A stretch of 64,000 nucleotides of DNA from Nitrosarchaeum sp. (GTDB lineage: Archaea > Thermoproteota > Nitrososphaeria > Nitrososphaerales > Nitrosopumilaceae): positions 124,001-188,000 of the forward strand of contig NZ_JAILWF010000002.1 in NCBI RefSeq assembly GCF_025699065.1, in the 5' to 3' direction. Shown here one piece after another: positions 25,438 through 33,185 of this stretch. Under the pieces are notes generated by a model, which was not told the DNA's origin, searched no databases, and was given only the letters and a program-made list of their open reading frames with translations. Every line of letters starts with the position of its first letter. Position 1 is the first letter of the stretch. A program made the position numbers and the translations under genes.

Positions 25438-26106
25438 TTACTTTTGGTCTTTCTCTGAATCTTGCTTTTCAGTAGAATTATCATTGTCTTGATTTGAATA
25501 CGCTTTATCTTTTTCAAGCTTGTCTAATTCAGGAATATCTGCAGTTGATTCCGTGTTTGTATCGCTTTTCTTAAATGGATCTTGCAAACTAATCTCTTTT
25601 TCATTTTTCTTTTTAGTCATTTGCTTTACGACCATAATTCCTATTACAATTACAATAATTACATAATTAATCGGAGGTTTTAGTAGTTGAGTGACATAAC
25701 CTACCTGTGGAATCACATATGCTACTTTACCGATATATTCTTCTTCAGTAATTGGAAAGTCTGTTCCTGGAATTGATGCAGGGTTTGCGTCTCCTTTTGT
25801 TCTGATAGTTTTTGGCTCATCGTCAATAATAGATGCAACTCTATGAACAATTACTCTATCATGTCCTGAGGGGCGATTGAAGACAATAATATCTCCAACT
25901 TCAATTTCTTCAAACGGCACATGTCCTTGAACAATCAAAACATCATACACTTCTAAAACAGGAATCATACTTCCACTCGCAACTACATAAAATGGATTTT
26001 GTGTTCCAAACACAACTTGTAGACCAATCCAGATCACAAGTACTCCTATAGCTACAATTAAGATGTCTTTGAGTATTCCTTTTGACATTAATTTTTTGTT
26101 CAACAT
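25438..26106 (-). CDS. Signal peptidase I, archaeal type
   Basis: A 222-residue membrane protease that removes signal peptides. Helix 1 (ILIVAIGVLVIWIGLQVVFG) leads to the catalytic Ser46 in VVASGSMIPVL. The general base is His in the archaeal/ER form (SGHDRVIVHRVASI), and the third box is RTKGDANPASIPG. A second helix (INYVIIVIVIGIMVV) is followed by a charged 50-residue tail rich in Lys, Glu, Asp and Ser. Monocistronic by spacing. Confidence 0.92.
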   Translation of the reverse strand: MLNKKLMSKGILKDILIVAIGVLVIWIGLQVVFGTQNPFYVVASGSMIPVLEVYDVLIVQGHVPFEEIEVGDIIVFNRPSGHDRVIVHRVASIIDDEPKTIRTKGDANPASIPGTDFPITEEEYIGKVAYVIPQVGYVTQLLKPPINYVIIVIVIGIMVVKQMTKKKNEKEISLQDPFKKSDTNTESTADIPELDKLEKDKAYSNQDNDNSTEKQDSEKDQK

Positions 26107-26146
26107 TTACATTTCCTATTGATTAACTGACTAGATTTATCGACAC

Positions 26147-26899
26147 TTATTGTAGCTTACTGCCACATTCTTCACAGAATTTGGAACCGTCTTTGTTTGA
26201 AAATCCACATTTTGCACATTTTCCTGGTTGTGGATCTTGAGGCGCTGCAGCTGGATTTCCTAAAAGAATTACCTCTCCTACTTTTCTTATATTGTTCCAT
26301 GGGATACTTCCCTCAGTTCCATCATTTTTTATAATTAACAATACTACTGACTGATTAGAATCAATTCCAACTTGTTTTGCATGGCCAATTTTTTTAGCAT
26401 TTTCATCATACACTGCTAATCCTTCTATTGAGCTAACTGTAGTAGATGAACTTGGTTGTGTGGATGACTGTGCAATAGCTTCTGTTTTTGCTTGAGGTTG
26501 TATTGGTTCTGAAATTTTTGGTGCAACAGTTTGACTAGAAGACTCTAATGGTTTTGCACTTCCTACCTCTACTGTTTCATTTTGTTTTTTAAATTCTCTG
26601 TATTCTGCTATTACTGCTTTACAAGAATTACAAATGTATTGGCCTTTTTCTGCAAGAATTAAATTTTCTGCAACCTCTTCATTTGGATTTTCAAATTCAA
26701 TTTTTGGAGGACCCTCAAATTCTTTTTCACATGTATTGCAAAAATGTTTAGTAATTTTTTGACTATCTAATCTACCAATAGGTGCTAAAAATAGATCTGG
26801 ACCTCCCAAGTTGCCTTTCATTTGTTGTTGGTCATTTACAGACGCCATGACGTAACCCCCAGATCCTCTTAATTTTTTAAGTCTAAGTTCGGCGCTCAT
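26147..26899 (-). CDS. PRC-barrel protein with two zinc ribbons
   Basis: The 250-residue protein has an N-terminal zinc-binding part (HFCNTCEKEF and YICNSCKAVI, residues 52-93), a low-complexity Gln/Ser/Thr linker (105-150), a PRC-barrel (GLAVYDENAKKIGHAKQVGI to SIPWNNIRKVGEVILLG), and a C-terminal zinc ribbon (CAKCGFSNKDGSKFCEECGSKLQ). The PRC barrel also occurs in CdvA, but the CdvA coiled coil is missing here. Probably a cytoplasmic adaptor or nucleic-acid-linked protein; function unknown. An inverted repeat lies just before its ATG. Confidence 0.75.
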   Translation of the reverse strand: MSAELRLKKLRGSGGYVMASVNDQQQMKGNLGGPDLFLAPIGRLDSQKITKHFCNTCEKEFEGPPKIEFENPNEEVAENLILAEKGQYICNSCKAVIAEYREFKKQNETVEVGSAKPLESSSQTVAPKISEPIQPQAKTEAIAQSSTQPSSSTTVSSIEGLAVYDENAKKIGHAKQVGIDSNQSVVLLIIKNDGTEGSIPWNNIRKVGEVILLGNPAAAPQDPQPGKCAKCGFSNKDGSKFCEECGSKLQ

Positions 26900-26903
26900 A
26901 GTT

Positions 26904-26920
26904 TCGTTTTATTGAAACGA
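26904..26920. promoter_or_regulatory. Inverted repeat at the start of the PRC-barrel gene
   Basis: TCGTTT (26904-26909) and AAACGA (26915-26920) are perfect complements around TATTG, 4 bp before the minus-strand ATG. A TATA-like GATATATACTTAAA lies about 10-20 bp further upstream on that strand, so the repeat covers the expected transcription start. It could be a repressor site or a short leader hairpin. Confidence 0.4.
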
Positions 26921-27030
26921 CATTTAAGTATATATCATTAAAATGATTTTTTTTGATTTTCTATCCAACAAAAAATATGGTGTAAACTCTAGTGAACATT
27001 TTTAGGGATGTTCAATAAATTATAATTATT

Positions 27031-27360
27031 ATGGGAATAACAGAAGTTTCAGATGCAAAGTCTTGGGAAATCAATGTGATTAACTCTGATATACCAGTGT
27101 TTGTTGACTTTTGGGCTCAATGGTGTGGCCCATGTAGAATGGTCAGTCCAGTAGTTGAAGAATTGGCAAATGATTATCAAGGTAAAGTAAAATTTGTCAA
27201 AGTCAACGTTGATGAGGCTAATGAATTAGCATCCAAATACAATGTCTTTAGCATTCCGACCTTAATTCTCCTTAACAAAGGTGAAATAGTTAGTCAGCAA
27301 GTTGGTGCTGCATCAAAAGAATCATACAAAAATATGATTGATAGAGCATTACAAGCATAA
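27031..27360 (+). CDS. trxA: Thioredoxin
   Basis: A 109-residue canonical thioredoxin: FVDFWAQWCGPCRMVSPVVEELAND with the WCGPC active site, KVNVDEANELASKYNVFSIPTLIL with the cis-Pro, and KGEIVSQQVGA. No extension or signal peptide, so it is cytoplasmic. It lies between two zinc-ribbon protein genes and divergent from the PRC-barrel gene. A second, longer thioredoxin is at 38632-39036. Confidence 0.95.
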   Translation: MGITEVSDAKSWEINVINSDIPVFVDFWAQWCGPCRMVSPVVEELANDYQGKVKFVKVNVDEANELASKYNVFSIPTLILLNKGEIVSQQVGAASKESYKNMIDRALQA

Positions 27361-27425
27361 ATCATTACACATCTTTCTATTTTTTGATCCTAAAGTAATT
27401 AATATTCCAAAAATAAAGTATCGGT

Positions 27426-27947
27426 ATGTCATTTGGCGAAGTAGATACTCTGAACATGCTTTTTGATAAATTACAAAGCTTGTTTGATGAATCTCAAGGT
27501 TACTATGAATCATTTCTTGACACAAATAATATGTACAAAAAAGGTCTACTAAGCGACAAAGAATTTTTTCAAAAATTAGGTGATTATGTTGTAGCTTATT
27601 CTGCACTAGAATTTTTAGCAATCAAAGTAATTTTTGAGCTAAAAAAATCTCGTGGAGCAGGCACAGGTAACACTCAATCACCTGGATTGATGCCAGGAAT
27701 GGGACAACCTGGAATGATGAGTGGAATGGGTATGCCAAGATCAGGTACTGCTCAAAATCCTGTCGGTGGACCTCCTGGAATTGTATCTGCAAAAGAGGCA
27801 TTTGGTGATGTTGGAACTTTACCATCTCCAGATCCATCATTAATGCCAAGAAGAACTGTTGAATCTAGTGGAAATGGATGCAAGTCATGTGGTGCATCAT
27901 TAAGACCAAACGCAAAGTTTTGCACAAAATGTGGAACTAAGGCCTAA
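27426..27947 (+). CDS. Helical protein with Gly/Met/Pro-rich linker and C-terminal zinc ribbon
   Basis: Residues 1-75 are helical (MSFGEVDTLNMLFDKLQSLFDESQGYYESF...). Residues 76-140 are Gly/Met/Pro-rich and probably disordered (PGMGQPGMMSGMGMPRSG). The C-terminus is a zinc ribbon, GCKSCGASLRPNAKFCTKCGTKA. The layout resembles other thaumarchaeal proteins with a helical body and terminal ribbon. Function unknown. It is convergent with another ribbon protein and follows the thioredoxin gene. Confidence 0.65.
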   Translation: MSFGEVDTLNMLFDKLQSLFDESQGYYESFLDTNNMYKKGLLSDKEFFQKLGDYVVAYSALEFLAIKVIFELKKSRGAGTGNTQSPGLMPGMGQPGMMSGMGMPRSGTAQNPVGGPPGIVSAKEAFGDVGTLPSPDPSLMPRRTVESSGNGCKSCGASLRPNAKFCTKCGTKA

Positions 27948-27962
27948 AATTATTTCTAAAAA

Positions 27963-28322
27963 TTAATCTTGTGTTGTACCACATTCGGGGCAGAATTTTG
28001 CTGTATTTGATAGTGTTGTACCGCATTCAGAACAGAATTTTCCATCTTTGGTGGTTTGTGAGAATGCATTTCCATAAACGTTTGAGCTTTTAACAGCACC
28101 AGATGGTTCGTATTTGTCATCATCAATTAAGATTGGTGCAAAGTCTTGTTCTACCATAAATGTTAGCATTCTAGGAAGTGAATTTTCTTTATTTTCTGGA
28201 TCTGGAACCGTATCTCCTAACCAAAATGCAAATCTCATGAGAGTTAATTCTGGAGTGGAAAATGCAAGAGTGTGCTTTGACATGTATTCTTGTGCTGCTT
28301 TCTTTCCGTCAAAAACCTTCAT
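27963..28322 (-). CDS. Small protein with C-terminal double zinc-ribbon half
   Basis: A 119-residue protein. The N-terminal part is a mixed helical domain (FDGKKAAQEYMSKHTLAFSTPELTLMRFAFWLGD) and the C-terminus is KFCSECGTTLSNTAKFCPECGTTQD, with four Cys in two CxEC(G) knuckles. Unknown function. Together with the genes at 26147 and 27426 it makes three ribbon-tailed proteins within 2.2 kb. Confidence 0.65.
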   Translation of the reverse strand: MKVFDGKKAAQEYMSKHTLAFSTPELTLMRFAFWLGDTVPDPENKENSLPRMLTFMVEQDFAPILIDDDKYEPSGAVKSSNVYGNAFSQTTKDGKFCSECGTTLSNTAKFCPECGTTQD

Positions 28323-28374
28323 GGAAGATTGTAATCATTGTTTATGTATAATAGTTTCTGGAAACTATTTTTAA

Positions 28375-28446
28375 TGGACCGGGGGGGAATTGAACCCCCG
28401 ACATCCTCGTTGCGAACGAGGCATTATACCACTAAACCACCGGCCC
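28375..28446 (-). tRNA. tRNA-Ala (anticodon CGC)
   Basis: The minus-strand cloverleaf has acceptor GGGCCGG/CCGGTCC with the G3:U70 pair that marks alanine tRNAs, anticodon stem CCTCG/CGAGG with loop TTCGCAA (anticodon CGC, codon GCG), T stem GGGGG/CCCCC and discriminator A. The short D stem has a terminal G-T pair. Confidence 0.95.
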
Positions 28447-28522
28447 TTCCATTACCTCTAAGAGATGTGTTTTTATTCATTTTCTCAACGCATAATAGAC
28501 TGCAAGACGTGAAAATTTTCTG

Positions 28523-29914
28523 ATGACGTATGATACCGTGATCACAAATTCACACATAATTTTACCTCAAGGAATGCTTGATAAAAACATCATAATTGAC
28601 GAAGGAAAAATTGTTGGTTTCACAAACGATATTCCTGCATGTGATAATAAAATAAATGGAAATGGTCTAATCTCAATACCTGGACCTATAGACACCCATG
28701 TTCATTATGGAGTATATTCTCCAATTGATCAGGCAGCAAAAACAGAGTCGCATGCAGCAGCTATTGGTGGAATTACTACAATGATGAGAATGTTACGACT
28801 TGGAAATTCATTTAAAAATTCATTACAAGATCAACTAGAAGCCGCATCAAAAAATCATTATGTTGACTATACAATTCATGCATCTGTTTTTACTCCCCAA
28901 CAAATCAGGGAAATGCCCTACTGTGTTGAAAAAGGAATCACCTCGTTTAAAATTTACATGAACCTTGGTGGAGATGTAGGTCATGTGTATATGGATATGG
29001 CACCTTATTCAACTAAATTATCTGAAGCTACAGTAAATGTATCTAATGAAATAGTAGAAGAAATTGTAAAAAATGCAGCATTGCTTGGTTGTCCTGTCTT
29101 AGTTCATGCAGAAGATTATGAATCATGTGCATGTGGAATAAAGACAGCTAGAGAAAAAAATCGCGATGGACTTCCTGCATGGTCTGAAAGTCGTTCTCCA
29201 GACTTTGAAGCAAAGGCAATAAAAACAGTTTCAAAATTCGGAAGAGACTACGATTGTGCTATCTATTTTGTTCATATAGGTTCTCAAAAAGCATTAGAGC
29301 AAATTAGAGAAGAACGAAAACTTGGAACTAAAATTTTTGTTGAAACCTGTCCACACTATCTTACACTATCTTATGAAAATCAACAAGGTTATCTTGCTAA
29401 AGTGATGCCTCCAATTAGAACTGCTCAAGACAATGTTGCGGTCTGGGATGCATTATCTCATAATCTAATTGACACTATTGGAACAGATCATGTTGCAAAT
29501 CAGCTCAAACTAAAACTTGGTGGAGCAGATATTTGGGGGGCTCTAGCTGGATTTCCAGGAATAGGAACTGTAATTCCAATTTTATTAAGTGAGGGTGTAA
29601 ATAAAAATAGAATCTCGCTTGAACAATTTGTAAAATGTACTAGTACTAACGCTGCAAAAATATTTGGAATGTATCCAAAAAAAGGAACGCTGGACAAGGG
29701 TGCTGATGCTGATATTACAATGATAAATCTCAAAAAAGAAAATAAGGTTTCATCTGAACTATTTGGTGGCTTTTCTGATTATATTGTATATGAAGGAATG
29801 TTGCTGAAAGGATGGCCTGTTAAAACTATGGTGCGAGGTCAACTAGTGGCTGAAGATTTTCAGGTTGTTGGAAAATTAGGCCATGGAAAATTTGTTCAAC
29901 GCTATATTTCCTAA
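28523..29914 (+). CDS. Hydantoinase/dihydropyrimidinase-family amidohydrolase
   Basis: A 463-residue TIM-barrel amidohydrolase. Metal ligands are seen in PGPIDTHVHYGV (HxH), the carbamylated Lys in GITSFKIYMNLGG, His in VLVHAEDYES and IYFVHIGS, and Asp in TIGTDHV. Family members hydrolyse cyclic amides: dihydroorotate, hydantoins, allantoin or dihydropyrimidines. The 463-residue length and the insertion after the carbamylated Lys fit the D-hydantoinase/dihydropyrimidinase branch better than PyrC, but the substrate is uncertain. It is transcribed alone. Confidence 0.8.
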   Translation: MTYDTVITNSHIILPQGMLDKNIIIDEGKIVGFTNDIPACDNKINGNGLISIPGPIDTHVHYGVYSPIDQAAKTESHAAAIGGITTMMRMLRLGNSFKNSLQDQLEAASKNHYVDYTIHASVFTPQQIREMPYCVEKGITSFKIYMNLGGDVGHVYMDMAPYSTKLSEATVNVSNEIVEEIVKNAALLGCPVLVHAEDYESCACGIKTAREKNRDGLPAWSESRSPDFEAKAIKTVSKFGRDYDCAIYFVHIGSQKALEQIREERKLGTKIFVETCPHYLTLSYENQQGYLAKVMPPIRTAQDNVAVWDALSHNLIDTIGTDHVANQLKLKLGGADIWGALAGFPGIGTVIPILLSEGVNKNRISLEQFVKCTSTNAAKIFGMYPKKGTLDKGADADITMINLKKENKVSSELFGGFSDYIVYEGMLLKGWPVKTMVRGQLVAEDFQVVGKLGHGKFVQRYIS

Positions 29915-29941
29915 ATGTCAATTTTTTAATAAAATATTAAA

Positions 29942-29988
29942 TTGGATCTTAAGACCAGCAACGGTTAGTTGTTTGGTGAGAGATCCAA
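29942..29988 (+). ncRNA. Strong 47-nt hairpin, possible structured RNA
   Basis: Three stacked stems: TTGGATCT/AGATCCAA (8 bp), ACCA/TGGT (4 bp) and CAAC/GTTG (4 bp), with loop GGTTA. The internal loop between the first two stems (TAAG facing GAG) recalls a kink-turn but does not match it exactly. No open frame covers it and no T-tract follows, so a simple terminator is unlikely. It starts 28 bp after the amidohydrolase stop and could be a 3' UTR element or a separate RNA. Confidence 0.4.
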
Positions 29989-30043
29989 CTACTCAGGTTT
30001 TATCAAAATAGTATTTAGATCCTACTGATAATTTCTACGTGAG

Positions 30044-30053
30044 TCTTTTAAAG
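30044..30053 (+). promoter_or_regulatory. TATA-like box before the RNA candidate at 30071
   Basis: TCTTTTAAAG lies about 25 bp upstream of the first stem at 30071, the spacing of an archaeal TATA element to a transcription start. Confidence 0.4.
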
Positions 30054-30070
30054 AAAATTTCTAATTTACT

Positions 30071-30151
30071 ATGGTTATCATACGCTAATGGAGTCATTCG
30101 CCTGCTGTGACCAAACCATCGTCCAAGACTTGGGCACTTTAGCCCAAGTCT
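30071..30151 (+). ncRNA. Candidate non-coding RNA ending in a 9-bp hairpin
   Basis: Between the amidohydrolase and rpiA genes, without a long open frame. Outer stem ATGGTT/AACCAT (30071-76/30114-19) encloses GTCA/TGAC (30093-96/30108-11). A perfect 9-bp hairpin, GACTTGGGC/GCCCAAGTC (30127-30150, loop ACTTTA), closes the segment. Local G+C is higher than in surrounding DNA. A TATA-like box is at the right distance. The final hairpin could also be a transcription terminator. RNA class unknown. Confidence 0.5.
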
Positions 30152-30227
30152 ATTCATATGATTATGGATCATTGATCTGAACAAATTGTTCATGGCTCTT
30201 TTAAACTACTTTTCATTATACTATGAT

Positions 30228-30308
30228 ATGTTAGAAAATAATACTGAACAAAAACTTGCTTGGGAAGAAGTACGAGGATTATCGTGGCTAATCTCTGATG
30301 ATGAATAA
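30228..30308 (+). CDS. Possible 26-residue leaderless microprotein
   Basis: ATG at 30228 opens MLENNTEQKLAWEEVRGLSW and six more codons before TAA. CTTTTAAACT (about 30198-30207) is a TATA-like box 25 bp upstream, so the mRNA would be leaderless. An in-frame ATG at 30192 would add 12 residues but overlaps that box. Acidic, amphipathic, no Cys. Tentative. Confidence 0.35.
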   Translation: MLENNTEQKLAWEEVRGLSWLISDDE

Positions 30309-30378
30309 TCCAATATTTTCTTTAAATTATAATGATGTTATTTGCAATAATCTGTTTTAATTTTTGATAGATAATCTT

Positions 30379-31053
30379 CTAAATTATATCGAATTTGCCG
30401 TCTGTTTTGGCTCTGTAAATGACATCTGGTTTTCTGATAAATATTCCCGATTCTACCACTCCTGATATTTGTTTTATTTTTTGAGATAAAATTTTTGGAT
30501 TTTTTATTACTCCAAAATCACAATCAAGAATGACATTTCCATTTTCTGTAAAGAATGGATATCCTTTATCAATTAAACGAAGTTCAGCTTTTCCTCCTAA
30601 TCCTTTGATCTTATTAATGACTAGATTTCTTGCTTGAGGGTGAATTTCAACAGGAACTGTTCTTGTAAAGTTTTTAACAAATTTTGATTTATCTGCCATA
30701 ACTACTACTTTTTTTGCAAGATTAAACAAGATATTTTCTCGTAATAAAGCTCCGCCACCGCCTTTGATGACAAATTTCTGCGAATCAATCTGATCAGCAC
30801 CATCAAAGACAACATCTATGTGATCAACTTGATCAGCTCCAACCAATGGAATTCCTCCTTTTTCAGCAATCAATTTAATTTGTAATGATGTTGGTACTCC
30901 TTTGATGTTGTAATTTTTTATTTTTATAAATGATGAAAGAGATTTAACAAATGCAGTAGCTGCTCTGCCACTACCTAATCCAATTACATAACCGTCTTTT
31001 ACAAATTTTAATGCATCCGTTGATAATGCCTCAATGGCACCATCATAGGACAA
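30379..31053 (-). CDS. rpiA: Ribose-5-phosphate isomerase A
   Basis: It interconverts ribose 5-phosphate and ribulose 5-phosphate. Motifs of the A-type enzyme are present in 224 residues: VIGLGSGRAATAF, GVPTSLQI, DVVFDGADQID with the catalytic acids, and KGGGGALLRENI with the catalytic Lys/Glu region. Last gene of the minus-strand LSm-L37e-coiled coil-rpiA run; it begins directly after the coiled-coil gene stop. Confidence 0.95.
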   Translation of the reverse strand: MSYDGAIEALSTDALKFVKDGYVIGLGSGRAATAFVKSLSSFIKIKNYNIKGVPTSLQIKLIAEKGGIPLVGADQVDHIDVVFDGADQIDSQKFVIKGGGGALLRENILFNLAKKVVVMADKSKFVKNFTRTVPVEIHPQARNLVINKIKGLGGKAELRLIDKGYPFFTENGNVILDCDFGVIKNPKILSQKIKQISGVVESGIFIRKPDVIYRAKTDGKFDII

Positions 31054-31986
31054 TTATTCTACCTCAGCTTGTTCAATCTTGGAAAGTACTTTCATTATTT
31101 CGCCTTTGATCTTATCTAAATCATCTGAATTATCTTCATCAAAGTCATCGTCTAATACTGTAGTTGGATTTGCTTTCTTTGGTTCTGGAAGAGCCTTATG
31201 CTCAGTTATTTTTGCAACTTCTTTGTTTATGTCTGGTTTTGTTTCAAATTTGATCTCTGGCTTTGTACTAATTTCTTGGATAATCTCAATTTTATCTTCA
31301 ATTTTTGGTTGAACTATTTTGATCTCTTCTTTTGGCTTAACTGTTTCTCGAACGATCTCTTCTTTTGGCTCAATTGTTTTCTCAAATAATGGGAATTTTG
31401 GCTCTTTATTTGAAAATCTAGTTAATGTAGTTAACTCAAATGATTGTCTGGAATTTGGTTGTGGTATTATGATAGGATCTATTTTTGTTTCTTTTGGTTT
31501 TTCAAAATTAAATATTTTCTTGTTTTGTTTTGCTTCTGGTTTTGTGTCAACAACATCTTCTTTTATTTCCGAAGTAGGTGGATTTACAGCTATGATCTTT
31601 GATGATAATTCGTATAATCTGTCATCTAATCTTGATAGCTTTTGATCCATTAATGTAATTAATCCATCGCCAATAGGTCCTAGATCTGGATGTTGGCTTG
31701 CATCTTCGAGCTTTTCTAATTTTGCAAGTACGATTCCTAATTGGTGTTGATACTTTAGCAATAGCTTGTCTTTTTGAATTTTTGGAAAACCATAATCTGT
31801 TTGATATAGTCTAGAAATTGTTTTTGTTAGAATGTCTTTCTCAATTTTTAAAGAATTAATTTGAGTTCTAATATGTGAACTAGCACCTAGACTAAGTAAC
31901 TGTGTTTTGTTTCTTGGCATTTTTCTTGCAGCAGCTGCTGTAGCAACACCAGCTATAGAACTAAGAATTATTGCAATCTCTTGCAT
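31054..31986 (-). CDS. Coiled-coil protein with Glu/Lys/Pro-rich tail, unknown
   Basis: A 310-residue protein. A short hydrophobic N-terminus (IAIILSSIAGVATAAAA) may anchor it. Residues 40-130 are coiled coil (INSLKIEKDILTKTISRLY, VLAKLEKLEDA, MDQKLSRLDDRLYELSSKII). Residues 140-280 are low-complexity with many Lys-Pro-Glu units, and a final helix LDKIKGEIMKVLSKIEQAE closes it. No family recognised. Its ATG directly follows the L37e stop, so it sits in a ribosomal/RNA operon. Confidence 0.6.
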   Translation of the reverse strand: MQEIAIILSSIAGVATAAAARKMPRNKTQLLSLGASSHIRTQINSLKIEKDILTKTISRLYQTDYGFPKIQKDKLLLKYQHQLGIVLAKLEKLEDASQHPDLGPIGDGLITLMDQKLSRLDDRLYELSSKIIAVNPPTSEIKEDVVDTKPEAKQNKKIFNFEKPKETKIDPIIIPQPNSRQSFELTTLTRFSNKEPKFPLFEKTIEPKEEIVRETVKPKEEIKIVQPKIEDKIEIIQEISTKPEIKFETKPDINKEVAKITEHKALPEPKKANPTTVLDDDFDEDNSDDLDKIKGEIMKVLSKIEQAEVE

Positions 31987-32154
31987 CTACGTATACCATT
32001 TAATCCAGGAATACTTTCTGCGTTTAGCCTCTGGAAATCCACAACTTGCACATTGGTGATGTCTCTTATGAAATGCATTATTGCCACATCTTCTACATCT
32101 AATGTGTACTTTTTTCTTTGTAAAACCACCCATAGAAGTTGTGCCGCGTGTCAT
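31987..32154 (-). CDS. rpl37e: Large ribosomal subunit protein L37e
   Basis: A 55-residue zinc-finger ribosomal protein too short for usual length cut-offs. [20 protein letters not shown] starts the conserved N-terminus, then [21 protein letters not shown] gives the CxxC-CxxC zinc site, and the tail is [12 protein letters not shown]. It follows the LSm gene by 10 bp. LSm-L37e is a conserved gene pair in archaea. Confidence 0.95.
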   Translation of the reverse strand: MTRGTTSMGGFTKKKVHIRCRRCGNNAFHKRHHQCASCGFPEAKRRKYSWIKWYT

Positions 32155-32164
32155 CTCAATTCAC

Positions 32165-32401
32165 CTAATTTGCTGCTGGTGGAGGAGATATCATCACAAC
32201 ATTGTCTCCTCTTACAACAATGGTGCCTAGGCTTTTTGAATTGCCCTCAGTAGGAATTTCCTCTGATGAGTCAAGTAGCAGGTTCATGTGCTGATCAAAA
32301 CCTAGTAGATTACCTCTAATGGTTTTGCCGCCTTTGAGCTTTATCAATACAATTTGATTGATACTCTCATCCAATACTTTTACTGCCATATCAACGGACA
32401 T
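32165..32401 (-). CDS. Sm-like (LSm) RNA-binding protein
   Basis: A 78-residue Sm-fold protein that forms rings binding U-rich RNA. Sm1 is VLDESINQIVLIKLKGGKTIRGNLLGFDQHMNLLLD (with the Asp-x-His-x-Asn RNA-contact pattern), and Sm2 is LGTIVVRGDNVVMISPP with the RG pair. First gene of an operon with L37e, as in many archaea. Confidence 0.93.
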   Translation of the reverse strand: MSVDMAVKVLDESINQIVLIKLKGGKTIRGNLLGFDQHMNLLLDSSEEIPTEGNSKSLGTIVVRGDNVVMISPPPAAN

Positions 32402-32445
32402 TATATCACTTATTGGCTTTGATATTGAGGGATTATATTAAAATT

Positions 32446-33180
32446 TCATTGGTGTAACTTTGAACTATGCTCAGTAAGGCAAGTTTGACACTTTTTTTCA
32501 AGATTTCTCATGATTTCATCTAAAATCAACAATCCGTCTCTCTTTGTTGCATTTGTTGGATCTCCCCAAATTCCGTTTTTTGTAACTTTTGGAAATGATT
32601 TTGATGCTAATTGTCCTAACTTTTTGATTTGTTGTTGTTTCATTCCATCTGTTACAAGTCCTTTTTTGGCCAATTTCATTTTGGTATTTTTTGAAATTGC
32701 AAGCATAAGTGAGGTCTCAACAAATCCGGCATGATCAAATTCTTTTTGCATAAAATGCCAATATGAAAGTGAAAAAACTCTGAGTTTGTTTTTTGATACT
32801 TTTCTGAATTTTTTATCGATGTTTTTTAATGGTTTTTGATTTCCATGATGTCCATTAATGATAAAGACTGTTTTAATGTTATTTGCAAGAAGTGAATTAC
32901 ACAAATCAACCATGATAGTACGAAGTGTTGTTTCTTTGATACTAATGTTAAAAAATGGTGAATGTTCAAACGATACTCCATATGTTAATGTAGGTAAAAG
33001 AAAACAATCCATCTTTTTTGATAACTTTTTTGCTATTTCTGTAACAATATCAGAATCAGTAGAAATTGGTAGATGTGGACCATGTTGTTCTATTGAGCCT
33101 ACGGGAATAATTGCAATCTGTTTTTTCTTTTTAATGTTTTTCCTTAGTTCGGGATCAAATTGGGATTTAATTTCTACCAT
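32446..33180 (-). CDS. Creatininase-family hydrolase, probably ArfB (F420/riboflavin pathway deformylase)
   Basis: A 244-residue metal-dependent amidohydrolase of the creatininase fold. Metal-binding motifs are PVGSIEQHGPHLPISTDSDI, YGVSFEHSPF and IINGHHGNQ. In archaea the family member ArfB deformylates the pyrimidine intermediate on the way to riboflavin and F420. NpdG in the window shows F420 is used. Assignment to ArfB rather than another creatininase homologue is inferred. It lies 5 bp from purU, so a shared transcript is likely. Confidence 0.75.
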   Translation of the reverse strand: MVEIKSQFDPELRKNIKKKKQIAIIPVGSIEQHGPHLPISTDSDIVTEIAKKLSKKMDCFLLPTLTYGVSFEHSPFFNISIKETTLRTIMVDLCNSLLANNIKTVFIINGHHGNQKPLKNIDKKFRKVSKNKLRVFSLSYWHFMQKEFDHAGFVETSLMLAISKNTKMKLAKKGLVTDGMKQQQIKKLGQLASKSFPKVTKNGIWGDPTNATKRDGLLILDEIMRNLEKKCQTCLTEHSSKLHQ

Positions 33181-33185
33181 TTATT

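Noticed and set aside
30121..30190. C/D box RNA with ATGATTA and CTGA boxes near 30158-30180
   Set aside because: The box C-like and D-like words are imperfect and no guide-length spacing with D' and C' boxes was seen.
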